Below, piece by piece: positions 49,001 through 61,000 of a stretch of DNA of 64,000 nt. The notes under the pieces were generated by a model. It saw only the letters and a list, made by a program, of their open reading frames with translations. It did not search any database and was not told where the DNA came from. How positions within the stretch are numbered: the first letter of the stretch is position 1; every line of letters starts with the position of its first letter. This stretch comes from Ampelocalamus luodianensis (taxonomy: Eukaryota; Streptophyta; Magnoliopsida; Poales; Poaceae). The DNA is taken from NCBI GenBank assembly GCA_036346255.1, contig CM070628.1, positions 14,275,840 through 14,339,839 on the forward strand, written 5' to 3'. The position numbers and the translations under genes were made by a program.

Positions 49001-52000
49001 GCGGTAAAGCTAGGTTAGTGCTGCGCTGCGATACCATGTTATGAATAATGTGTGCATCTATTCAAGAGCCCGATGGGCAATATATATAAGAGTACAAGGT
49101 GGGTTGCTATATATAGATAAGGAAATATAAAGAGGAATCCTATTCTAACAATAATGACCTTCTAACTAATAGATAACCTTCAGATTAACTAATCCATATA
49201 CAAGGAAACTAATCGACTATTTAGGAAATAAATATTCTTATTGGGAAGGTAATCCCTTCCTAATCACGGTGCTCACGATATACGTAGTGCTTGTTTGTAT
49301 GTTTGAATAGTAACCCATACGCCCCTTGACCACCGACCATCCTTCCAATCCGTCTCATTTCGTACCCAAAGGAATGCAAATATAGTTTCCATATTAATTA
49401 TGCATAATCAAAAGATGAATCAAACTTGCAAGTTCTGAAAGAATCATTTCAAAATAAATCAAAGTATGAATCCTAAATATGCTTGTAGCACTGTGCTGAC
49501 ATTCTCCCAACCCTCTAGCTACTTGCACCTCATCCTCCCAAATTAAAAGCGAGTAGGAAATGTAGACTTTTGTGGAATAATTGTGTCTTTCGTAGGATCC
49601 TCATACCCTTTATTTATAGTCTAAACATTGAATCCGATTCTAATACAAAATTAGATCAGACTCTAACACGACTCCTTACTAGATCCTAATACTAACTCAC
49701 CAACACTCCTCAAGATGGGCCAAATATATCAATCATGCTCATCTTGTTACATATTTAGTACACTCAGCTAAGACATAACTCTTTAGTAAAGCAGTCATAG
49801 CTGTTCACGAGTCTTAACATACTCCAACTTGACATCCTACCATGAGCTTTTTCTTGATGAAGAACCTATCAATCTCAACATACTTGCTTGCGATCATACT
49901 ATACTAGATTGTTAGCAATGTTGATTGCAGTTATTATCACAATACAATACCAAGAGATTATTCTTCCATACAGAATCTCGGACAATAAATCCTTCATCCA
50001 TATCATTTCACTCACTCAATGCCATTGCTTTGTACTTTGTCTCTGCGATGAGCGAGCCACAACCTCCTACTTCTTGCTCCATGACACAAGATTACCTCCC
50101 ATAAAGATACAATGTCCAGGTAGATCTCTGTCATCCCACTTACTTACCCAATCGACATCGCAATATCCTTCCACATTTAGGTGTTGATTCTTCCTGAACC
50201 AAATACCTTTCCTAGGGCTACACTTCAAATATCGCAGGGTTCGATAGACAACATCTATGTATTATGTTATGGGATCGTGAATATATCGACTAACCACACT
50301 GCGTATGAAATATCAGGTCTTGTATGACACAAATTGATGAGACGCCTAACAAGCCTTTGATAAGCTTCCTTGTCAACTGGATCTCCCGACTCAGCACATA
50401 GCTTGTTGTTCCTATCAATAGGTGAAGCAATAGGGTAACACCCAAGCATACCTGTTTCTTCCAACAGATCAAGGACATACTTCCTCTGGGAGAGGGACTA
50501 TACCCTTCGAAGAACAGACAATCTCAATCCTAAGAAAGTATCGAAGAGTTCCAAGATCTTTCACCTCAAATGCATCTCACAGTCTTTTCTTTAAGGACTT
50601 GATTTCCTCGACATCATCTCTAGTGATCACAATATCATCAACATAGACAACCAATATGGTGATATGTGATTCTCTATGCCTATGAAACACAGTATGATCT
50701 CCATTGCACTGAGAATAACCTATACTATAGACTGCATGCCTAGATATATCAAACCATGCCCTTGGAGACTACTTCAGACCATACAAAGACTCCTTGAGTT
50801 TACACACCTTTCCATCAGTCTACCTGTTCTCAAAGCCTGGAGGAATTTTCATGTATACCTCCTCTTGTAAATCACTATGTAGAAATGCATTCTTAACATC
50901 CAAGCGATGTAGGGGCTATCGAAGTTAGTTGCATAGGAGATCAACGTTCTTTACTATGCTCATCTTAGCCTGGTGCAAAGATCTCGTAAATAGTGTCATC
51001 AGTATGTTTGACTATAATCTTTTGCAACCAGCCGTATCTTGTATCTCTCTATCTTGCCTTCATGAGTTTGTAGCGTAAACACCTATTTGCATCCTACTAC
51101 CCTTTTCTTCTTTGGAAGTGGAACAAGATCGCATGTCTTGTTCTCTGAAGTGCACTAAGCTCCTCATTCATAACATTCTTCCACTTAGGATACTACTTAA
51201 TAGCTTGCCAATCCTTTAAAACATGCACAACCTGAAGAGATGCAATGAATGCTTTGTATGCAGGTGAGATATGAGTATGAGATGAAATTTGCAATGTCAT
51301 GCTCAAAGCCATACCAAATTGGAGACTTTCCGATATTAGCTCTAATTTCCCTACGTTGCGCAAGTGGTAACTCTAGATGGGAGTGAATTGAAGGAACATT
51401 ACCACTCACCACTCACCTCAAGGGAAGGTAAGGAACTCGATGGAGAGGGACCCGGTGAGGGATTTGGGACTAGAACAATTGGCAAGGCCGGCTGTTCAGG
51501 TTGTGGTTGTTCTCACTATTCTAGTCACGTCTCTGCTGGCTCAGATGCTGACTGCTTGTCCCCCTGTTTTCCAAAACGCCTTCGCTGATAAACCTTTAAT
51601 TCTTTTAGGGCAATCACATCTCTCGCATATTCCGTTAGACTCGGGCATAGAATTGTCCCTACAATGACTTCTTCTCGTTGACTATCACTCTCCTTATTCT
51701 CCCCTCTCATTGCCTTTCGGTGATAGGGAGAACTCCTCAAAAGTGACCAGAGTTCCTTAGCAACCGTGTAGCAAGGCTCAAACTCTTGGAATGCCGCATC
51801 CATACTCACGAACAACCTTCACTCAGCGGGTTCGGCATCTATAACCCTTACGACTTGATGAATAGCCTATAAAGATACATTTCAATACTGCGGATCCAAC
51901 TTACCAGCCGTTGGTGCAGTGATCGTACAAAGCACACACAACCAAACACCTTAAACTCCTGCTGACCCGAAAGAAGTTGGTGAAGACTTCATCCCAAGTA

Positions 52001-55000
52001 TTCGAGGCGGCATGCGATTGATGAGATCTGTTGTTCGTCATCAACGCCTCGCTCCACAATCCCTTTGGCACATTCATTTGAAACATGAGTGAGCGTGCTA
52101 CCTTTAACAAATGTCGATTTTTTCCTTTTAGCTACTCCATTACGAGGTGGGGTTCCTAGACAAGTAGTCGATGAAGTATCCTCTCTCGAGAGATATCTTA
52201 CAAACTCCTTGTTAACATACTCGGTTCCATTATGCATTGAAGAATTCAAACTCTTGCATCAAATTGAGTAGCAACCATCCTGTGGAAATCCTAAAAACAG
52301 AAGGACCTCGCTCTTGTGCTTCATCATATAAATCCAAGTCATACAAGTATAGCAATCAATAAATGTGACAATCCACTAAAAACCACTCACAAAAGTGGCG
52401 AGCATAGACCCCGAACATCGAATGTATCAATATAAAGGTTCATAGCTCACGAAGACCAATGCTACTATATGTGAAGCGTGTATGCTTTCCAAACTCACAA
52501 GCATCACACACAAGTTTCTTTATTGTCTACCTTTTGAACAAATCGAGTATAAGCGGCACGGGAAGCACGGACACGTCTTGAATGGTAGAAGTCAGGTGTC
52601 GGACACGAACCGCGGTTACGACACGGCTCGGACGCGTATCGGGCGTGTCGGAAGTCTGTTGTGAAAAAATGATTTTAAATTCGGACGCGTATCGGACACA
52701 TTTAGCACATGTATCCGGACACTTGGCCTCGTTCAGTCGGCCCAAAAGCGATCGATCACGGCCTGCGATGGCGACGGCCGAAGCGGCGCACGTTAACCAT
52801 AACCTAGCCCTCGCCACGCCGCCTGCGAAACTCCGTCGGCGCGCTTGTCGTCAGCCGTCGCGTGCGCCGCTAGATCGTCGGCGGCCGGCGGCGGCGGCGG
52901 CCTCTCCTCTCATCACTGGCTTCCGTCGAGCGCCCTCCTTCCGCTCTGGTTCTCCGCCCAGGCGCGCCTCTGACCCGACCGTACTCACCGCGCCGTCGCC
53001 CGACTCCGGCGCCCACTGCGTCGTCGCGGCTCACTTCTCCCCGTTGCCTTGACACCTTCTCCGGGGCGACTCGATCTCCCGCCGATCGCCGATCCGCCAC
53101 CGTCGCTGACTCAAGCCCGATTCCCGCCGCTTCTCGCCCGGCTCACGCCCCGGTTCCCTTCGCCCTTGCCCGATTTGGACTTGCTTGGTGAGTTGCTTCT
53201 CCTCAAGATTGTTTGTTCGCATCGATGTTCGCCTTGGTGAGTTGCATTCTTGATGTGCGAAATGAAAAGCATTAATCTCAAATTGCTTGCATAATGTCGT
53301 TGCCATTATGGTTAAATGAATTGATCTTCTCTTATTGCTTTGGATTTGTTATTGGTAGTGTACTAGAATATTAGTATGAGATTTTGAGTGGCATGTAGGA
53401 CTCAAGGAATATTGGTAGTCCTTTGACTCTTATCTGTTTAAGTTAGGAGTCAGTGCTTCCATGTCAACACTTACTGCTCATGCTTGTGCAATGTGTAAAG
53501 CGGTATGCTCTTGCTTGACAAGCAATGTGCATATGTCATGCTAACTAGTTTTGAACAAATCTTTGCGTGCTAACTAGTTTATTTTGCCACTCATCTTTGT
53601 CATGCTAACTAGTTTTGCACTTTTGCACGATAAACACGTAGAAAAAGCATTCAATAATACATATGCATATATTATTATTATTATTATTATTATATATCTG
53701 GTATAGTGTGTCCGTGTCGCCATTTTTAGAAAATGGCGTATCCGTGTCCGTCGTGTCGTTATGCGACGCGCATGTCAAATGTCCGCGCATCCTAGTAAGC
53801 GGCTTAAACTCTCAAATGGTAAATGTCAGAACAGCGATAATGCAACAAAACTTCTCCTTGACTCCTACGACCCGCGAGCAATGCCGCATCAACACGATCA
53901 ATGTATCACGGCCCATTACACCTTATTCGAGTCACAATCCTCTTCCCGATTCTCTTACTCTGGAACAAATATGAATCCTCATCAAAAGTAGACGAGTGCA
54001 TTTGAATTGGTCCATAATAGAACTAAGCGAAGAAGGTTGGTGGAAAGGAGAGAACATGCAAAGCGGATGATAAAACAAAGGATGGTGTGCACTCTACGGA
54101 TCCTACACCTAGATAAGTTGGGAGGTTCCATCGGTTATTTGAGCGGTTTGAGAATGGGTATATAGGGTGTAAGATGCAAATGCATTAAGTGAACAGTGAC
54201 ATGCTTGAATGCCAGAATCTATAATTCAATCAATGAGTGCTTATATGTGGATGCAAGTGCATGTGTGCGAATACCTTCACCCACGTGGCGTAGTTGGCAA
54301 AGTTATCAAGGAGGTGAAATCATGAGAAATCTCCATGTCTTTCCCTCTATTGTCACTTCTCCCATTGCATAGCTTGCTACTTTGTTAGAGTGCAGATGTT
54401 ATCTCTCTCTGTCGAGGCCATATTAGCCCTTCCTCGACCTCCGCCTCCACGACTACCATGATCTCCACCTCGGCCTCGATAATCTCAACTAGGCCTCCAC
54501 GACCTCCGCCTCAACCTCCATCGTGGAGGACAAGCACGCTTTCGGATGTCCTCTTATCCCACGGTTGTAGCATTCTCTATCATACGGTATGGCGTATGCG
54601 GATCGGCGAGTTGTTATCCCCGTTACTTGTAGTCGAATCTTCTCTTGCACCATAGCCAAATAGCCTCTTCCATAGTAGGCAAGTTTGCTAAGTGAAACAT
54701 AGCAAACCATCTACTCTCAAACTTTGGGTTGAGTGCCTTTAGATAGTGTGTAACAAATCTGCGTTGCTGATCACACCTTGTCGACCTCAATATCACAAGC
54801 ACATGTTAAGCTGCGGTGGATCATAGTGGTCTAAATCTACCACGACTCTTGCAATTCACTAACATACTCTTGGACGGTCTTCTCTGTTTCATAGCCTCCA
54901 CCTTACCCTAGACCTCGCCATCATCATCACATTTCACGCCCCAGTACATGTTTTTCGGCGTCTTCCACATCGCAGATGCACTCGCATCATCTCCGCAATC

Positions 55001-58000
55001 AGGCGATAGATGAAGACATCGAAGTTAACAACCAAGCCACCATATAGAGTTGGTGGTATTCCACGTCCTCTGTCCATGCTCGCCTTGTCTGCGGGCTCAA
55101 CACAAGTTTCTGCGGTGGTGCTCCACCTCAGCCGTTCTCGGAAATTGTTGGGCCCTTCTAGATCAACTCGTATAATTTTGCTTCCTTGATTTTACATCAT
55201 TTGGCATCAACTCCGGCTTTAATTGGATGACCTGCGGCGACCCTCAAACCTATCATACGTCGCTAAGAGGTCTGTAACATGCTTCATGTCACCTTGCATG
55301 ACCATGGGAAGTAGTCTCTATTAAGATATATATGTATATGTGTTATTCCTCATTGTTATAAGGGGTTCTTTGCATATTCACCCATGTATTTGTGTATATA
55401 TCTTGCGCCCGTTGGCCCATGTGAATATAGCGATATTCGTCATGGTATCGGAAGCGAACCTAGGAGTTCACCGTCAACCGCTTGTCCGGCGCGGCGTCGC
55501 CTCCGGCGCCTCGGCCTCGCGCGCCTCCGCGTGTTCTCCACCACCATTCGCTCCGGCCGTACTTCTCCAGTCGATGGCCGTCTGCTTTATCCGGCCGCCG
55601 GCGCTCCGTCCGCCGCGCCGCGTCCCGTCTGCCGTCGCTTTCGGGGCCATGTCGCCGCCGTGCGAGACCTGCCGCCGCTGCTGTCGTCAATGCCAGCGCC
55701 TCCGCTCTCCATCCGCCCGTAGCTTCTCCTCGATCACGATGGCCGTCTGCCGTCCGGCCGCGGTGCTCCATCCGCGCCGCGTCCATCCGCCGTCGTAGCT
55801 CAGGCGCGTCGCCGCCGCCCGAGCACCTCCGTTAGCGCTTCGTTACTCGGCTTCGCCCGTCTGCCGTCGCTCCGGGAGGAGAGTCGCTCGCTCGTCCGCG
55901 CCGCCAAGTGTTCCCAAGCGCCTCGCGCCGGCTCGAGGAAGAACTTCGCTTTCGACTCCGCCGCGCGCGAGGATGGCCTTTCGCCAGTGCTTCATGCGCG
56001 GCCTCGAGAGGAACCTAGTCCCACCCTGTCGTCGTGTCTGATTGTATTTTAAACGTTTCGTAGTGGCGATGAAAAGGAAGAAAAGCGTGCGCGTCGCTCT
56101 AGCAGCGCGCAAATCGGTAGCGCTTTTAGACCGTTGTCTTAGTCGCATGCGTAGCCGGTAGCGCCTACCAATGACGCTTTGTTCCCTCATATTTGTCAGG
56201 TGATCTTGATGGTGTTGCTACCCAGGCGCCGTGTCTCGCATGCGCATCCATGCGTGGTCTTCGTCTACAGGCGTCTCTGCAGCGATGTTACAATCGCCTT
56301 GCCCTACATCTCAGAAGCCGAACTATACTGTTCGCGGCGCTGACAATAAACAAAGTACAACTGCTTGAGAGCAGCTCGCTGCATGGATGATGAGGCTATC
56401 TCACGCCTACGAGGCTACGGACTTCTACAAGGATCGCGGCCGTACTCGCTCGGTGGTATGGCGGCGGCGCTCGAGCCTGCTGCTTTCCTCTCATCGCGAT
56501 ATCGGCCTCGGTTCTCTTACGAGGTTGTGGGACTCCTCTTTGCTTTCGGATGTGGACTCGCCTTAAATCGGCGCTCTGAGCCTCGGTGATGCTCTGCACA
56601 TCGGTAGTCGCCGGAGCTTGCTCTGCTGCAGCGGGTGATGCTCATTGGTGGCGCTTTCGCTCGAGCTCTGCATGCAGGCGTCGATTGGATTCTCTCACGC
56701 TGCTGGATTATCGCTCTGTCCGTCTTTGCCCTAATAGCTCACGTCTTGACTGGAGTTTACCGGATCACTGAGTTCCTCGCTCGCCCGTCCCGGATTCGGC
56801 GTGGCGTGCCTGACTGCTTACGCCGCCTCGTGTCCTCTCTCAGAGGCCCTTGCGAGATCGTGCGGAGGGCTTCGCTGAGTAGTGGCGGCTTTGCCGCCCA
56901 CCTCCGTGCTCGCGCTTTCGCCACTTTCTTTGCCAGCGGCTCCACGCGTCGGCCTGTTTGCCTCAGCCGGTAATTGCCACGGTGGTGGTGGCGTCCTCCA
57001 TCCGGCGGTGGTAGTCCCATTGCACTTCTTGCGCAATAAGGTCGGCCACGCATTGAGTCCAGTGCTATAAGAAGCGGCATCTCTCGCCGTTCTTCTACTA
57101 TGCTTGGCAGCGCTGTCTTCTACGCCGGCGCCTACCATCGACTTCTTGGCGAGGTTCTTTCGCGAGCGGCGGAGATAGCGGACCGCGCTTCCTTGCGCCA
57201 GGTTCTTCCTCGGCGAGTTGCGACTCTGCTCGCGACTCTTGGGCGAGAGAGACCACCTCCGCTGATCGGTACCTGCAGTGGATTCTTGATTACGGAGCAT
57301 CTTTCACGCATGACTCCACATTCTTCCCTCTGTCTTTCCTTACACTCTTGATTCTCACATCGGTGTTCTTTGCTACTTTGATGGTACATCTCTTTCTGTC
57401 TGCAGTAGAGACCTCTTAGCAACTCCTCTTTTCATGTTTCATACATTGCTTATGTTCCTCACTTCATGCCACCATGCGACTTCTTCTCTGTGGCGGATCG
57501 ATCTTGGTTGTCGGTCATTCGGCTCGACTCTTGTTGTGTTGGGCCGCCACGCAGGAGCTCGGGTTGGTTACGGCCTCGGCGCAACCAGCTCGCGGCGTCT
57601 CTGGGAGCTTGGGCTTCAGCTTCCCTTCCTGCGCTCTGGGTGATCGCGATCCTCTGCAACCACCGCCGCTACCAGCTCTTTCCAGCGGTGGCATCACCGT
57701 CTTAGTCATTGTGTGGATCTAAATCTGTCATCTTTGGTTAAATCGTGGTCTTACGGAGTGCACGCTCGGAAATGTATCTTTAGATTATCGAAATTTGTAA
57801 GTTAGGTAAGCATTGACTTCCTTATCCTCATGGTAGTCGATGTCTCGCGTCCTTTTGATCTTGTTCATTGGATGTTTGAGAATCAGAAGCTCATTCGTTT
57901 GAGGATCATCGATATTATATCATTTTTATAGATGATTTTCGTCGTCCACAGCAGATATATTTCATGTCTTCGTAGTGAGTCTTATCTATCTATAAGCGAT

Positions 58001-61000
58001 TTGCCGCTATAGTCCCATACGATTCTCCTTTATTACGTGTCTTTGGCGACTCATTGTGGCGAGTACCTCTCTCTGTTACTGCGCGGCTTCCTTACGGCGG
58101 GGTACTCGCTCGATTCTCTTGTCTGAGGTGCTCGTACTCAAAATGGTGTCGTGCGCCAAGCATCGTCATCTCCTTGGGGCGGCTCGTGCGGCGATGATTA
58201 CGCCTCTATTCCACCTCGCTTTTGGTAGAAATTGTTTCATGCCGCCTATCGGTTAACATCGACCTCTTACGCTCTTGATGCGATTCTGTTGGCGTCTTTG
58301 TAGTCTTCTTCGACTACTCACGCCGCCAAATGCTGTTTGGGTGTTTGCTATATTCTCATCACCTTTCGAGCGTGCAAACTAAGCTGCTCGATCCATTGAG
58401 TGTGTCTTTACGGGATCTGATCACGAGCACAAGGGATATCCGGTCTTGGGATCACGTTGGTCGACGGATGCGGATTTCTCGGGATGTGGCGTTTGTGAGT
58501 CTCGTCCGCCACCTGCGTCCTACCTCTGCCGGGCTTCCTCTGTGGAGTCTCGTCCTTTTGACCTTTCGAGATACACTTATATCTGTCTTACCCTCATCAA
58601 CAGTCAGCAGAGTCTCCACATATTTCTCGCGTGGCCTCTCGCGTTTATTATGCTTTGATTCGTCTCCTGCGGCTCCTCGGGCTCCTCCGCTCACACTGCG
58701 TCTACACTACTCATCGACCTCGTTTTTAGGATGTTCAGATGAGCCATCTTCTACTGATGTTCTATCTTCTCATGATGATCCATCTTACACGATGGGTTAT
58801 CTTCTCCTCAGCTCTACTCTCACTTGATACGCCGATCGATTCGACCTCACCCTTTCGTTTTGGTTTTTACAGTGCGGCTACTCTTGAGCTTGTCTCCTGC
58901 TCAGGATCTTTGTTACTCATCTGAGTGGCGGTCTGCTATGGCCGAGAAAGATTGCGCCTCGGCGTCTTTGGTACTTGGGATCTTGTTCCTTTTCCATCTC
59001 GCTCTCGTCCCATCACGTGTAAGTGGGTCTATAAGATTAAGACTCGCTCGATGGCTCTCTTGCGCTATAAGGCGTGTCTTGTTGCTCGTGGCTTCCAGCA
59101 GAGCATGGTCGTGACTCACGATGAGACTTGGCTCCTGTGGCTCACATAACCACCTGTCGCGCTCTTCTTGCGTTGGCGTGCATTGCTTGGGTATGTTTCT
59201 CGAGCGATGTCAAGAATGCCTTTCCGATGGCGAGTTCGTGAGGAGGTCTACATCTTCGCCACTTTGGGTATTCGTTCACGAGGGCATGGTGCATGCGTCT
59301 TCGTCGTTCTCTCATGCGCCAGACTCCTCGTGCTTGGTTTGGCGCTTCTCCTCGTGGTCACTTCTTTGCGGCTTTTTAGTGATCATGATCTGCGCTCTTT
59401 GTCCACACCGTCGTGGTCTGGACTCTTCTTCTTACGTATGTTGATGACATGATCATTCACCGCGATGATTACGAGTACATTGTCTTTGTCAAGGCTGCGT
59501 CTTAGTGGCGATTTCTTATGTCGGATCTTGGTCCTCTCGTTACTTCCGGGATTGAGGTTACTTCCACTCCGGATGGTTTCTTTATGTCCCAAGAGAAGTA
59601 TATTGAGATCTCCTTGATCGTGCCTCTCTCATTGTCCAGATCTTTGTGAGACTCCCATGTTGCTCAATGTTCACCTCAGACTCTCCGATGGCGAGCCTCT
59701 TTACGTCCAGGCTGCTTCTCGTCACCTTGTTGGGAGTCTTGTCTATCTTGTTGTTACTCGTCCGGATATCACTTATCCGATCCCACATTACCTCAACAAT
59801 CTGCGATACCTTCCTCTCTCTCTTCTATCGCTCTTATTGTGGCTTCTTTCTCCTTCCTCGCAATTTCAATCTCCTCAGAATCATCTTCTCAAACAACCGA
59901 GCAATGTCAATCACTACTAATATATGCCGCAGATCTCCTACGATCACATAATTACATGTAGAACCCTTCACGATCAACGCTCCGCCAAACCTTAAGCGAG
60001 TGCCTTCATCCAAATCATGCAGAGTCGAACATCAAAACCAAATTCAACACGTAACTTTTTCTCTTCCAACACGTAACCTTTTTCCTTCCAACACGTAAAT
60101 TTTTTCCTTCTTTCTTCTCTCCGCCGATGCTCTTTCCAGCCTTTTTTTCCCTTCCTTTTTTTCTACGTACGGAGTGCTTTCTTCAACCGACACTTCTTCT
60201 TCATCCGCTTTTCTTCTTCATGGCGCGCGGTGATTACGAGATGGGAACCGAGTTGACGCGGAAGGCGATGGCAAGATGGAATGCTCGCACTCGAGCGGCT
60301 GGCCGCATGGCGGCTCGCGAAGTTCAGAGCATCGATTCGCTTCCCAACCGCAAAGAAGGGCCCGCTCATGACTGAGGTGGCGCAGTACCACTACCGAGGG
60401 CTTATGCGTGAGACGACGCTGACGACGGCCGCAAAGAGAAGCGAGCACGAGGACAACGACGACGACGGCAAATAAATCGAGGTAGGGTTAGGTTAGGTTC
60501 TGGTGTTAAAGTAGGATGGCTCGATACCATGTAAACTTCTGTGGAATAATTGTGTGTATCTCCGTAAGATCCACACACCCTTTATTTATAGTCTAAACAT
60601 TGAATCTGATTCTAACACAAGATTAGATCCGACTCTAACATAACTCCTTACTAGATCCTAATACTAACTCACCAACAGGAAAGCATTTCAATGCTTTTCC
60701 TACTCAATGGATGTATGTATGGTATCCACATCATAGTGACAGAAATAAGTATGTAACCAAGCAGAACCAACCTATAAGCTGCATATACTCTTGATGCTTT
60801 TGATAACAAAAAAGGTTTCTTATTCTCATACAAATGGAAAATATTTTATTAGACATAATCATAAGCAAGCTTACTGTTCCAGCTGTGGATCTCGAGGAAA
60901 GGAAGGTACTTTGCTTCATACGTGATAAACCAAAATCACAAACCTAAGAATAATAAGAAAAGTGAAAATGATTATATAGCAAAAAATGCCAAAAATCCAA

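Larger units (their letters stand above)
52555..53756. mobile_element. Insertion G: probable DNA transposon carrying GC-rich cargo
   Basis: The two ends are imperfect inverted repeats of about 27 bp: TAAGCGGCACGGGAAGCACG on the left and, reversed, a GATACGC...CGACACGA version on the right. It interrupts element F between its protease and integrase. Inside, 52760-53210 is strongly GC-rich. No transposase was seen. The target duplication is unclear. A hAT or Mutator derivative is possible. Confidence 0.5.
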
